In this document: positions 8,558-16,592 of the stretch, piece after piece | Numbering within the stretch: position 1 is the stretch's first letter | Layout of the letters: every line of letters starts with the position of its first letter | Source of the DNA: Candidatus Villigracilis proximus | GTDB taxonomy: Bacteria; Chloroflexota; Anaerolineae; Anaerolineales; Villigracilaceae | DNA length: 39,078 bases | Reading direction: 5' to 3' | NCBI GenBank assembly: GCA_016715195.1 | Contig: JADKBB010000035.1 | Coordinates: forward strand, 1-39,078 | Notes under the pieces: model-generated | What the model was told of the DNA's origin: nothing | Database searches by the model: none | The model's input: the letters and a program-made list of their open reading frames with translations, nothing else | Made by a program: the position numbers and the translations under genes

Positions 8558-9373
8558 TTAGAAGAGGGAATTGTAGTCCACTTTGGGGAAGATGGTCAGC
8601 TTGCCGCCGACGGTTGCGTCTAGCACTTCGCGGCCGGCTTTTTTGTAGGCGTCACGTGCGAGGGCGTAGCCGATCTCTGAGGTGTCGAGGTCGGGCAATT
8701 GCCATTTGATGCCTTTGCCAAAATAATTGGGTGAGACGTGGTTCGGATCGTCGCCTTGTGAGATGACCGTTTTGTTGGCTTCGCCTTTCGATGTGAAATT
8801 ATGATCCACGCCGATCAGGATGACCTGTTCGATGCCCATGTGAAAAGCGAGTTGCAGTGTGACATTGGTGACCGTGGCGCTCTCCCAAACACGTCCACGG
8901 ACATCGGGGGAAAAGCGCGGGCCGGTGTAAGACGTAAAGAGAAAAGTGGGAATCTGTGAAACTGGTAATTGCGGATCGAAATAATGATGCGAGCGCCATG
9001 CTAAAAATTTCGGCATGGGAAGCGAGAGAATGTCTTCGTGAAATTGTTCGATCACAAGATTGTTGGTGGCTGAAAAATATGTGGTGTGAAAACCAAGCTC
9101 GGGGAAGATCAGGTAAATGCGATTCATGCCGAAGGTGATCTCGTTCTTTAATTTTGAGAGATTCGTTTGTTTTAAACTCGGTCCATTGCCGATGATGAAA
9201 GCGCGTTTGCCTTTGTGAATATCCTTTAACTCAGTCAGCCGGCGGATGCTCTCGCGCCGCCACGGGTGTAAATATGCGGCAGGTAACTGCGGGATGCGGC
9301 GCACTGCATCATAGGTGTCACGCGCAAAATTCAACATGGGTGTTGGGAGCATGGATTTCAGGGTTTGTTTCAT
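8558..9373 (-). CDS. DUF115 / MptE-Maf-like protein, possible nonulosonate transferase
   Basis: 271 residues. KGKRAFIIGNGPSLKQTNL near residue 55 is the GNGPSL nucleotide-binding motif of DUF115 proteins and resembles that of GT42 sialyltransferases. Later VILIGVDHNFT and the C-terminal LDATVGGKLTIFPKVDY complete the domain. Members include archaeal MptE (pterin diphosphokinase) and Maf proteins that attach pseudaminic or legionaminic acid to flagellins. With NeuB and CMP-sugar synthetase genes nearby, a glycan role is more likely than pterin synthesis; that is inference. The start overlaps the stop of the upstream small membrane protein by 4 nt (ATGA). Confidence 0.72.
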   Translation of the reverse strand: MKQTLKSMLPTPMLNFARDTYDAVRRIPQLPAAYLHPWRRESIRRLTELKDIHKGKRAFIIGNGPSLKQTNLSKLKNEITFGMNRIYLIFPELGFHTTYFSATNNLVIEQFHEDILSLPMPKFLAWRSHHYFDPQLPVSQIPTFLFTSYTGPRFSPDVRGRVWESATVTNVTLQLAFHMGIEQVILIGVDHNFTSKGEANKTVISQGDDPNHVSPNYFGKGIKWQLPDLDTSEIGYALARDAYKKAGREVLDATVGGKLTIFPKVDYNSLF

Positions 9374-9723
9374 TGGGGCAGAAGTTCCTTGCGGAGAATA
9401 TACAACGCAGTCAGGATCATGGCATTCAGAAATACAAAGAGAATATCGATCAATCCAAACTGATCGAAGATCGTCAGGATGATATTCAGGCTGAGAAAGA
9501 TCACCGCAGACCCATAGACCGCTTTTATTTGTCTGTGAATATAAAAACTAAAAATCAGCATGGCTATGGCATCACCAAACATTAAAACAGCATAGCTGAT
9601 ATATATATTTTTCATATCGGGGTTGTCAGCAACCCGCATCATGGAGCCTGCGCCAAAGATGACCAGTTCAATGGCGGCGATGACAAATAGATAGCGCACA
9701 ATCGCAGGAGTGGCGTATTTCAT
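9370..9723 (-). CDS. small four-helix membrane protein, unknown
   Basis: 117 residues, not recognised. Four predicted helices: YLFVIAAIELVIFGAG, YAVLMFGDAIAMLIFSFYI, AVIFLSLNIILTIF and ILFVFLNAMILTALYIL. The tail is charged (RKELLPQ). It overlaps both neighbours by 4 nt (ATGA at each junction), so it is co-translated with the 133-aa membrane protein upstream and the DUF115 gene downstream. Its shape recalls small GtrA-like or EmrE-size membrane proteins, but no diagnostic motif is visible. A lipid-linked sugar or anchoring role is a guess from context. Confidence 0.75.
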   Translation of the reverse strand: MKYATPAIVRYLFVIAAIELVIFGAGSMMRVADNPDMKNIYISYAVLMFGDAIAMLIFSFYIHRQIKAVYGSAVIFLSLNIILTIFDQFGLIDILFVFLNAMILTALYILRKELLPQ

Positions 9724-10121
9724 TGATAACTCTTACGAAGACCAAACAACACCAAAAGAATGAGCAGATCCAAAATCAAGGCGATTACGAAAAAATAATC
9801 GACCAGACTGGTCAGCGCCAATAAAACATTAAGGAACGCAACACCCAGCGCAAAATAGTACGTCCACTTTTGTACTTTCATAATGAATATTCCAGAAGCA
9901 AGCATGGCTCCCGCATTCACAACAAGAAAGAAGGCCACAGCAATTACAGACATGCCAGTGTTCTTTACCGCACTCATATCAAGAACAATATAAACAGCAT
10001 AAAGCAGCCAAAGAATGGCGCTCAAATAGAATAAAGCCTGCACCGTGCTTTTCTTAAGCGAATTGTTTTTTCTGGCTTTATTTTTTGGAGAGTTGACCTT
10101 GCTTGATCTTTTTCCCATCAC
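9720..10121 (-). CDS. small four-helix membrane protein, unknown
   Basis: 133 residues, not recognised. A basic N-terminus (MGKRSSKVNSPKNKARKNN) is followed by four helices: ALFYLSAILWLLYAVYIVL, VIAVAFFLVVNAGAMLASGI, YYFALGVAFLNVLLALTSL and FFVIALILDLLILLVLFGL. It ends in RKSYQ. Topology and ending resemble the 117-aa protein that follows, so the pair may be diverged paralogues acting together. It overlaps the upstream SDR gene and the downstream gene by 4 nt each. Confidence 0.75.
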   Translation of the reverse strand: MMGKRSSKVNSPKNKARKNNSLKKSTVQALFYLSAILWLLYAVYIVLDMSAVKNTGMSVIAVAFFLVVNAGAMLASGIFIMKVQKWTYYFALGVAFLNVLLALTSLVDYFFVIALILDLLILLVLFGLRKSYQ

Positions 10122-10876
10122 TCAGTGCTCAGCCTTGCTGTTGCACCGCCGTCAATCACCAGCGCCTGACCGGTCATAAAAGATGATTGTTGGTTGTCTG
10201 CCAGAAAATAAATAGCACTTGCAATCTCGGCTGGCATCCCCACGCGCCCGTTGACCGTTTTGCGGGCCAGGTTGTCGAGGCGATCCTGCACATTTTCGCC
10301 GCCGAGATGTCCGCGGCCGAGGCCGGCGCGCAGCATGGGAGTATCCACTGCGCCGGGCAGAATCGCATTGGCGCGGATGTTATCGGGCGCGAATTCGATG
10401 GCCATGGCGCGTGTCAGGGCGAGCAATCCGCCTTTGGATGCGGCATACGCGGCAATATTCGCAGATGTTTGAATGGCATGGACAGACGAGACGTTCACCA
10501 CCGCCGCCCCACCGCGTGCCTTAAGTAAAGGATGCGCAAGCTTGACGCCCAAAAATACAGAGCGCAAATTGGCAGCCATCACCGCATCCCATTCTTCCAC
10601 GGTGGTATCCACCAATGGTTTGGCGATCTGCATGGCGGCGTTATTAACTAATGCATCGAGGGTGTCTGTAAACGCGTGTGCCTGCTCAAAGATGGCTTGC
10701 ATATCTTCGGGACGCGAAATATCAGAACGGATGAAGAGTCCGTTTTTCGGGAAGTCTGTGTAGGGGTTACGATCCACGCCGATCACGTGCCAGCCTTTTT
10801 CAGCAAAGAGATCGACGGTGGCGCGGCCAATTCCACCTGCTGCGCCGGTGACTAAAACGGTTTTGATTTTATTCAT
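10118..10876 (-). CDS. short-chain dehydrogenase/reductase (classical SDR)
   Basis: 252 residues. The N-terminal VLVTGAAGGIGRATVDLF is the TGxxxGxG cofactor loop. NNAA near 85, the catalytic Ser in VNVSSVHAI and YAASKGG (Tyr and Lys) follow. The C-terminal TGQALVIDGGATARL is typical of the FabG-like group. It is NAD(P)-dependent and oxidises or reduces an alcohol/ketone pair. Placed 3 nt after a 2-hydroxyacid dehydrogenase gene and coupled to the membrane protein genes, it probably modifies a sugar or sugar acid for the glycan. The substrate is unknown. Confidence 0.87.
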   Translation of the reverse strand: MNKIKTVLVTGAAGGIGRATVDLFAEKGWHVIGVDRNPYTDFPKNGLFIRSDISRPEDMQAIFEQAHAFTDTLDALVNNAAMQIAKPLVDTTVEEWDAVMAANLRSVFLGVKLAHPLLKARGGAAVVNVSSVHAIQTSANIAAYAASKGGLLALTRAMAIEFAPDNIRANAILPGAVDTPMLRAGLGRGHLGGENVQDRLDNLARKTVNGRVGMPAEIASAIYFLADNQQSSFMTGQALVIDGGATARLSTE

Positions 10877-10879
10877 CCT

Positions 10880-11830
10880 TTATCCTTTGTAGACCATTCC
10901 CAGCCCTTCGACCAGATTCTTGATCGTGTTCCAGTGGATTCTTTCCCAGGCAGTGGGGCTTGAATTGGAATTGTGCGGCGCAAGCATGACGTTGTCCATT
11001 TTCAACAGCGGACTTTCCAACGGCAGCGGCTCATACTCGAAGACATCCAACGCTGCGCCTCCTACTTGACCTGAGCTGAGTGCGGCCACGAGGGCAGTTT
11101 CCTCCACGATGGGACCGCGCGCGGTGTTGATCAGCACGGCTGTGGATTTCATCTGCGCGAGTGTTTTGGCGTTGATCAGATGATGGGATGTTGGGTTAAG
11201 GTCACAGTTGACAGAGACAAAATCGGAATTGGAAAGTAGAAAGTTGAGGTCTGTCATTTCGATGCCGGTTTCGCTGACGAAGACATGGTCAATGTTGACA
11301 ATGTCTGTGCCGAGCACTTTCATGCCGAAGGCTTTGGCGCGGCGCGTGACGGCTTTGCCGATATTGCCAAGGCCGATAATTCCCAATGTACATTCGCTTA
11401 ATGCCTTGCCGGGAATCTTTTCCCATTCGCCGCGCTTCATGGCGGCGTCCATCCACGGGCCGCGGCGGGCGAAAGCCAGCATATACCCGAGGACGGTATC
11501 CGCTACGGGAGTGGTGAAGGCATTTGGTGTGCGGCCGAGAATGATCTCGAAACGGGAGCAGGCTTCAGCGTCGATTGAATCGACGCCCGTCCCCCATTTG
11601 GAGATGACTTTCAAGCGCGGGGCACAGGCTTCGATGACGCGTGCTGTGTAGCGGTCATCGCCGCAAATGGCGCCGTCAAATTGACCGGCATATTTAAGCA
11701 GATCATCTTCTTCCATGCGTTCCTGCACATCAGGGACGATCAGGTCGAATCCATATTGATCGAAGACAGGTTTGAAGCGCTCAAGAAACGGGAGCATATA
11801 AGGGGCGGTGAGTAGAATGGTAGGTTTCAT
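10880..11830 (-). CDS. D-isomer-specific 2-hydroxyacid dehydrogenase (SerA-like catalytic domain)
   Basis: 316 residues. The NAD-binding motif is GIIGLGNIGKAVTRRA near 150. The substrate-binding arginine sits in LINTARGPIVEE, the acid in DVFEYEPLP and the catalytic histidine in MLAPHNSNSS. There is no ACT domain, so it is not a full SerA. Enzymes of this group act on 3-phosphoglycerate, glyoxylate or related 2-hydroxyacids. In this cluster a glycerate-type or sugar-acid substituent is plausible. It is followed after 3 nt by the SDR gene. Confidence 0.85.
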   Translation of the reverse strand: MKPTILLTAPYMLPFLERFKPVFDQYGFDLIVPDVQERMEEDDLLKYAGQFDGAICGDDRYTARVIEACAPRLKVISKWGTGVDSIDAEACSRFEIILGRTPNAFTTPVADTVLGYMLAFARRGPWMDAAMKRGEWEKIPGKALSECTLGIIGLGNIGKAVTRRAKAFGMKVLGTDIVNIDHVFVSETGIEMTDLNFLLSNSDFVSVNCDLNPTSHHLINAKTLAQMKSTAVLINTARGPIVEETALVAALSSGQVGGAALDVFEYEPLPLESPLLKMDNVMLAPHNSNSSPTAWERIHWNTIKNLVEGLGMVYKG

Positions 11831-11837
11831 TTTTTAT

Positions 11838-13379
11838 TTAATAACCACAAGGATATGGAACTTCACTGAAATCATAGAGTTTGGGCACAGGCGAAAAATA
11901 ACTGACATCTTCGAGAATATCATAGTTTCCGCCGAAGTAAGAATTGAACACCAGTCTGAAAATATTTACAGGCGAGATGGTTGGATATAAAACATCCTTG
12001 TGTTCGGGAAAATAAATGGCGGTTAGATTCCAGAAGCGCTTGTCTTTGGGTTGCAGCCACGGACCATGATCGCCTTGAATGATGATGATCGGCGGCGTTT
12101 CAGAGTTGGCGAGGATCGTATCAATGGCTTCTGTCATTGTAGTATTTAAATATTGTAATTGATTGACATATCCCTTTTGATACAGATCGGCTGGATACTG
12201 ACGCTGTTCGTTCCAGAAATCAGGCGGATAGGTGGGGTTGCCTTCAGGGTCAAAGACAAACGGTGGATGCGGCGAGATGACATGAATATAGGAAAACGTA
12301 GGCTCCGGCATTTTTGAGATTTCATCAAGGCTGTTGAAAGCGGAATGAAAGCGATCACGAAATTCAACACCCAAAAAATAATCAGGGTCTACCAGCCCAA
12401 GGTCTTGTGCGTATCGCGCAAGAGTTGTGCTGAGAAATAGTCCTTCAAACTCGGTCATGCCCGATGAAATGGGCGGCGGACTGAGAAACAGATCAGAGTC
12501 ACTAACGTTAAGCCATTCAAAGCCGGTGTCGGTATTGATGGTTGTATAGCCCATGCTCTCAAAGTTATAGCGCACGGCGCTGTGCTTAAGAGAATTCCAC
12601 AATAAACGACGCGCAGTGGTATCGGGTTTAAAGGTGTCGCTCAGATCCTGCAAATACATCATGTTTAGCGATGAGCCAAGCGAAAGCTCGGTGCGGACGT
12701 AATTGCTCTGACTGCACGATGCGACATAAAAATCACGCTCTTCCAAGTCATGGATAAAACCGCCGTTGTCAAATCCGTAGGCGCGGTAGAGCAGGTCTGC
12801 ACGTCCGTAGGAGTCGAGCAGGAAGAAATATACATCGGGTGCATTTTCGGGTTTCACCAAGTCCGCTTGAACCGGTGCATTCGGAGCGCCCAGCGCGTGC
12901 GCACCTTGCGGTGACACCGTTGAAATTGTCTGCCAGAGTGACATGACCACCAGCGCGATGGCAATCGTGTTCATTGTGGAAGCAGAGGAGACAAAGGTCA
13001 ACTTGGGGCGTGTGACCCAAAATACTGCAAGCACAAACAAAATTCCCCAGACAGGCAAAAGCCAGATCGTGTAATTTGCATCAGGATATTTTGTGTCAAT
13101 GGCGATGTAAACGTGACCAAAGGTAAAGAACAAGGCGAGGACTAAAGCAGTAAAGAATGCGGCTTTATAAGTCTTGCGTGAGAACAATAGCCAGACAATA
13201 AAAAACAGCAAACCGCCAAATGCGATTGAAATCACTAAAGGACGAATCGCTGAATCTGAACGCACTTGTCCGATGTTTGCGGAGAGCAAGGCTAAAACGG
13301 GATAGGCGCTGATTGCGATCGGATACCAGGGTTTGGAAAACCAGTTCGTAACAATATTCATTATATTTTTAAGATTCAT
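11838..13379 (-). CDS. membrane-anchored alkaline-phosphatase-superfamily protein (LtaS/EptA-like)
   Basis: 513 residues. Five helices fill about 15-160, then an external catalytic domain starts at PDVYFFLLDSYGRADLL. Metal-site features are the early DSYGR, a candidate nucleophile Thr in NYVRTELSLGSS, HVISPHPPF and the late QGDHGPWL. This layout matches lipoteichoic acid synthase and phosphoethanolamine transferases. The sulfatase CxPxR motif needed for formylglycine is not visible, so it is unlikely to be a classical sulfatase in spite of the sulfated-glycan context. It could add a phospho-substituent to the glycan. It overlaps the upstream gene by 11 nt. Confidence 0.75.
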   Translation of the reverse strand: MNLKNIMNIVTNWFSKPWYPIAISAYPVLALLSANIGQVRSDSAIRPLVISIAFGGLLFFIVWLLFSRKTYKAAFFTALVLALFFTFGHVYIAIDTKYPDANYTIWLLPVWGILFVLAVFWVTRPKLTFVSSASTMNTIAIALVVMSLWQTISTVSPQGAHALGAPNAPVQADLVKPENAPDVYFFLLDSYGRADLLYRAYGFDNGGFIHDLEERDFYVASCSQSNYVRTELSLGSSLNMMYLQDLSDTFKPDTTARRLLWNSLKHSAVRYNFESMGYTTINTDTGFEWLNVSDSDLFLSPPPISSGMTEFEGLFLSTTLARYAQDLGLVDPDYFLGVEFRDRFHSAFNSLDEISKMPEPTFSYIHVISPHPPFVFDPEGNPTYPPDFWNEQRQYPADLYQKGYVNQLQYLNTTMTEAIDTILANSETPPIIIIQGDHGPWLQPKDKRFWNLTAIYFPEHKDVLYPTISPVNIFRLVFNSYFGGNYDILEDVSYFSPVPKLYDFSEVPYPCGY

Positions 13380-14043
13380 TCTGTAATTTTCTCTTCATTA
13401 AAAAGTCTGTAATTTCAAAATCCAACTCTTCGTCAATGTCCCATGCTTCGGCTTTGTCTATTTCGAGCATGAAGGGTTTGTCGCCGATGCGGTGATGTTT
13501 TCGTTCAAGGTTTTCACGGGTGAAAAGATACAGGCACGAATTTTCTTCATAGACAGGCGGCAGGTCTTGCGTTTGAATCAACTCCAGCGGATTATGATTG
13601 ATGGCCTGTCCATCTTTGAAATACAAACGTGTCTGCCAGCGTGTGACTGAAAACAAAGAATCGTATTTTGGGAATTCAGCAAAAAAAGTTTTGATGCCTT
13701 GTGAGATGGTCTGTGATCTCAATAATGGATTCGTTGAATGCGTTTGCAGATAAAAATCCGCTTTCACCTGGGCGGTGTCGTGCAGCAGGATTTCGTTCAT
13801 GGGCACATCGTCAGCACGGAGATGCTCGGGGCGCTGAATCAGCTTGACGGTGGGAAAGAGGCGGCGCACTCCATCCATCACAGGCTCGGAGTCAGTATCC
13901 ACCATCACGGTTTCAATTTCAGGCACGGCGAGCAGCGTTTCGATGATGTGATGAAAAAGGGGTTTGCCCGCGAGCGGGCGATAATTTTTGCCAGGCACGC
14001 GCTGGCTGTGGTGACGCATGGGGACAAGGGCGGCTAGTTTCAT
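13369..14043 (-). CDS. acylneuraminate cytidylyltransferase family protein
   Basis: 224 residues. ALVPMRHHSQRVPGKNYRPL is the CTP-binding N-terminus (pattern PxRxxSxRxPxKN). KPLFHHIIETL, TDSEPVMDG and QTHSTNPLLRSQTI follow the NeuA/KdsB order, with QTHSTNP replacing the usual QPTSP-type stretch. This family couples CMP to a sialic-like acid. It is separate from the NeuA domain at 22284-23525, so the window has two CMP-sugar synthetase candidates; this one may serve another 3-deoxy sugar acid. It overlaps the alkaline-phosphatase-superfamily gene by 11 nt. Confidence 0.8.
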   Translation of the reverse strand: MKLAALVPMRHHSQRVPGKNYRPLAGKPLFHHIIETLLAVPEIETVMVDTDSEPVMDGVRRLFPTVKLIQRPEHLRADDVPMNEILLHDTAQVKADFYLQTHSTNPLLRSQTISQGIKTFFAEFPKYDSLFSVTRWQTRLYFKDGQAINHNPLELIQTQDLPPVYEENSCLYLFTRENLERKHHRIGDKPFMLEIDKAEAWDIDEELDFEITDFLMKRKLQNES

Positions 14044-14077
14044 GCCCCCATTTTATCCCCTTAACGGGCACTACGTC

Positions 14078-14905
14078 TCACAACGTTAAAGTCATTTGCC
14101 ACTGCGAAATTTCTTCGCGCTGCATTCCGATCTCTTCAAAGACCGCGCAAATCTCTTCTGGATATAAGGCGGGGACGTGCCATGTTTTTTCGGGGAAGCG
14201 GGAGAACACCGCCCGCATCAAAACCGGACTGAGGCCTGCTCCTCGTGAACCGGCTTTTACCAACACTGACCAGATCGCCACGTGCACCGCTGAGGGATCG
14301 CTGATGAGACAATAGGCATCGTGCAGGCGAAAGGCGCGGGAGGGCGGTGTGTGCTGCATAATGCTCGCGCCCGAAAGCTGCCAGGGCAGGTCTTTCAATC
14401 CGTGATACGCAACCAGACGCGCCAATTCACGAATATCTATTTCTTCAAGTTGTTGCTCTGACTCAACCTGCGGATTTTCGAGCTTGTATCCCACCAGCCT
14501 GCGAATGGATTTGAATCCGAATTTTTGATAGAGTTTTACGCCTGCTGTATTTTGTTCGATGACTTCCAAAAACATTTCATGGTCGCCGCGAGCACGCGCT
14601 TCCTCGACGAGATTTTTCATCGCCCATGTGCCCGCTCCGCTATTTCTGGCTATGGACACAATGCCCATCGCCGCGAGTCGACTGGTCCAGCCGCGGCGGG
14701 CGATCAGCCCCACGCCAATGGGTTCGTCATCTTTTAAGAGAATGCGACTCTCGGTTAAATCCACACCATCACGGCGCAGCATGGTTAATAATGCGGCTTC
14801 GTTAATATGAATGGGGACGTAGTAGCCTTCAAATCCGCGGGTGAGTAAGTCCGCGATCTCAGGAATGGTGTAGGTGTTGGCGGGTTTAAATGCAAAAGAT
14901 GACAT
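14078..14905 (-). CDS. GNAT N-acetyltransferase with a second degenerate domain
   Basis: 275 residues. The N-terminal half is a GNAT fold: DDEPIGVGLIARRG strand, then IARNSGAGTWAMKNLVEEA, which takes the place of the acetyl-CoA pyrophosphate loop, and QNTAGVKLYQKFGFKSIRR. The C-terminal half repeats a weaker version (SVLVKAGSRGAGLSPVLMRAVF). Such tandem GNATs acetylate small amines or proteins. No substrate can be named; an N-acetyl sugar amine would fit a nonulosonate pathway but is unproven. It is separated by 34 nt from the cytidylyltransferase gene. Confidence 0.8.
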   Translation of the reverse strand: MSSFAFKPANTYTIPEIADLLTRGFEGYYVPIHINEAALLTMLRRDGVDLTESRILLKDDEPIGVGLIARRGWTSRLAAMGIVSIARNSGAGTWAMKNLVEEARARGDHEMFLEVIEQNTAGVKLYQKFGFKSIRRLVGYKLENPQVESEQQLEEIDIRELARLVAYHGLKDLPWQLSGASIMQHTPPSRAFRLHDAYCLISDPSAVHVAIWSVLVKAGSRGAGLSPVLMRAVFSRFPEKTWHVPALYPEEICAVFEEIGMQREEISQWQMTLTL

Positions 14906-14914
14906 AGGTGGGCT

Positions 14915-15379
14915 TTATAACGTCTTGCTCATATTAACACTTGTAACTTCATAACCGACAGCTTCATATAAATTCCGTGCGATCTTGTTGGAACCAAAAA
15001 CGTGCAGTCCGATTGATTTTAATCCCAGTTCGCGGACTTTCTCTTCGATGAGCTGCATGGCTTGTTTGCCATAGCCTTTGCCACGATATTTTTCTTCGAC
15101 ATATAACTCCAGAATAAAACCATCATTTGTGGGGCGGTCTATATTGGCACGCATCCAGATCAGCCCCACGGCATCATCGCCATCATATAAAGTATAGAGA
15201 TAATTATTTTTGGTTTGCACACCCTGCGGCAGATCAGCTGAAAATTCCCTGCGAGATCTTTCCAATGCCTCAGATTCAGCCCAATGCCCCGCGCGGACTT
15301 TGTCATCAGCATATTCAGGAATTGTGCGCTCAAGAAAAACTTCATATTCGGTCTGGGTCATGGGGAGTAGTTTTGACAT
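14915..15379 (-). CDS. GNAT N-acetyltransferase
   Basis: 154 residues from the ATG at 15379 (MSKLLPMTQTEYEVFLERT). A longer frame runs to 15466 but reads through a hairpin repeat and a -10 box, so the shorter start is chosen. LELYVEEKYRGKGYGKQAMQLI contains the RGxGxG/A acetyl-CoA loop, and LHVFGSNKIARNLYEAVGYEVT is the classic GNAT end. A perfect TATAAT lies 7 nt before the ATG with no Shine-Dalgarno between, so the mRNA may be leaderless. The substrate is unknown. Confidence 0.85.
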   Translation of the reverse strand: MSKLLPMTQTEYEVFLERTIPEYADDKVRAGHWAESEALERSRREFSADLPQGVQTKNNYLYTLYDGDDAVGLIWMRANIDRPTNDGFILELYVEEKYRGKGYGKQAMQLIEEKVRELGLKSIGLHVFGSNKIARNLYEAVGYEVTSVNMSKTL

Positions 15380-15385
15380 GTGGTG

Positions 15386-15391
15386 ATTATA
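15386..15391 (-). promoter_or_regulatory. -10 box, probable leaderless promoter
   Basis: Minus-strand TATAAT is followed by CACCAC and the ATG of the GNAT gene. Initiation 7 nt after the box would fall on the start codon. No good -35 is seen. Confidence 0.5.
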
Positions 15392-15441
15392 CCGAAAGAA
15401 AAAAGAGATGGCCCGTTTTTGAGAGTGAAACCAAAGTTCCA

Positions 15442-15527
15442 AACCACAAAGGGCACAAAGGTACACGAAGGAAAACTTGCTTCTAGCGTTTTGTTCTCCT
15501 TTGTGCCTCTTCGTGAACTTTGTGGTT
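15442..15527. repeat. CACAAAG-family inverted repeat
   Basis: AACCACAAAGGGCACAAAGG (from 15442) pairs with a right arm made of CCTTTGTGCC and CTTTGTGGTT that ends at 15527. Each arm holds internal CACAAAG / CTTTGTG tandem units. The related hairpin at 29662-29734 has the same arms. Confidence 0.75.
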
Positions 15528-15562
15528 AAAGGTCTTGAAATGGAATTATCGAAATACTCACA

Positions 15563-16492
15563 CTACTCATACTGAATCGGCTCCACATCCCGTTTTCTTT
15601 CCTCTTTCATCTTTCTTTCCCTCGCATAATAAAAGGTCTCGCGCAATTGCGGCGTGATGAGGCTCGTCTCACGATGTCCCATGCGGGTGCCGTGAAATTG
15701 CATGTAGCGAAACCAGAAGATGGATGAAATATTTTTAAACAGCACCCGTTCACGCGCGGCGTGCCAGAGGTCACTTAAGATATTGGTAATGGTCAGGCGC
15801 AGGAAATCGTAAAAATTAAAATGCGCTTCGGGGTAGATTTTTCTCAGCGCCATCGCTTCACGGCGATAGCGGTTGTAAACTCCGTGCGACGTTTCGTTGT
15901 GGACGTGAATGATCTCGGCCTCGGCCACGTACGCGATCTCATGTCCCTGCTCTTTGGCCCACTTGGCCCACGCCAGGTCTTCGAGACCAGTCAATGTTTC
16001 ATCATAGTTGTTCTGCTCCCATAAACTTTTCCTGATCGCAGAATTTGCGTTATTGCAAAAAGCAGTTTCCTGTTTTGGTTTGCTGAGATCGGGATACCAC
16101 TGATGAAAAATCTGTTGCTCGGAAAATTTTGCAAAGTCAGGTCCGCGCTGTTTGCCGTAGGTGAGGGCAATGCTTTCATCTTGAAATGGACGCAGCAGAG
16201 TCTCCAGCCAATCAGGATAGACGGGATAAACATGCGCGCTGGCGATGACGACGAACTCGCGCTTCGCTGCTTTAATCCCGTAGTTGAGCGAACGCCCAAA
16301 CGTAAACTCCGCTGACGGGATTCTCACGATCCGTGCACCATAAGATTCGGCGATGGCCACGGTTAAGTCTGTGGAGCCCGAGTCGACGAGAATCACATCC
16401 GCATCTTGTATGGTCTGCTGTTTGATTCCCTCTAGCAGACGTCCAAGATGCTGGGCTTCGTTATATGCGCGGATTACGATGGAGCAGGTCAT
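15563..16492 (-). CDS. family 2 glycosyltransferase (rhamnosyltransferase-like)
   Basis: About 309 residues from the ATG at 16492 (MTCSIVIRAYNEAQHLGRLL). A longer frame to 16558 reads low-complexity DNA and is rejected. GT-A motifs: SIVIRAYNE, DSGSTD near 45, an HVYP segment in place of the usual DxD region, and GLEDLAWAKWAKEQGHEIAYV near 180. The latter ED/W block is typical of GT2 enzymes of O-antigen and rhamnan synthesis. It stands alone between repeats, downstream of a sulfotransferase gene. The donor sugar is unknown. Confidence 0.85.
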   Translation of the reverse strand: MTCSIVIRAYNEAQHLGRLLEGIKQQTIQDADVILVDSGSTDLTVAIAESYGARIVRIPSAEFTFGRSLNYGIKAAKREFVVIASAHVYPVYPDWLETLLRPFQDESIALTYGKQRGPDFAKFSEQQIFHQWYPDLSKPKQETAFCNNANSAIRKSLWEQNNYDETLTGLEDLAWAKWAKEQGHEIAYVAEAEIIHVHNETSHGVYNRYRREAMALRKIYPEAHFNFYDFLRLTITNILSDLWHAARERVLFKNISSIFWFRYMQFHGTRMGHRETSLITPQLRETFYYARERKMKEERKRDVEPIQYE

Positions 16493-16552
16493 AGGGAAAG
16501 GATGAAATAAAAGGAGAAGGATGAAGGATGAAAGAAAGTCAGAAAGTCTTAT

Positions 16553-16584
16553 AAACAAGTATACATGTTTCTTTATACTTGTTT
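16553..16584. repeat. perfect inverted repeat in a low-complexity gap
   Basis: AAACAAGTATA (16553-16563) and TATACTTGTTT (16574-16584) are 11-bp perfect arms with a 10-nt loop. It lies after the sulfotransferase stop (minus strand) and beside a GGATGAAGGATG tract. Weak terminator or repeat remnant. Confidence 0.5.
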
Positions 16585-16592
16585 ACCTTCCA

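Noticed and set aside
11838..13379. Classical sulfatase acting on the sulfated glycan
   Set aside because: The CxPxR formylglycine motif is not visible.
15380..15466. N-terminal extension of the GNAT protein (MYLCALCGLELWF...)
   Set aside because: It translates part of the CACAAAG hairpin and the TATAAT box; the protein proper begins at ATG 15379.
16493..16558. N-terminal extension of the GT2 protein
   Set aside because: It reads low-complexity DNA; the GT2 fold starts at MTCSIVIRAYNE.
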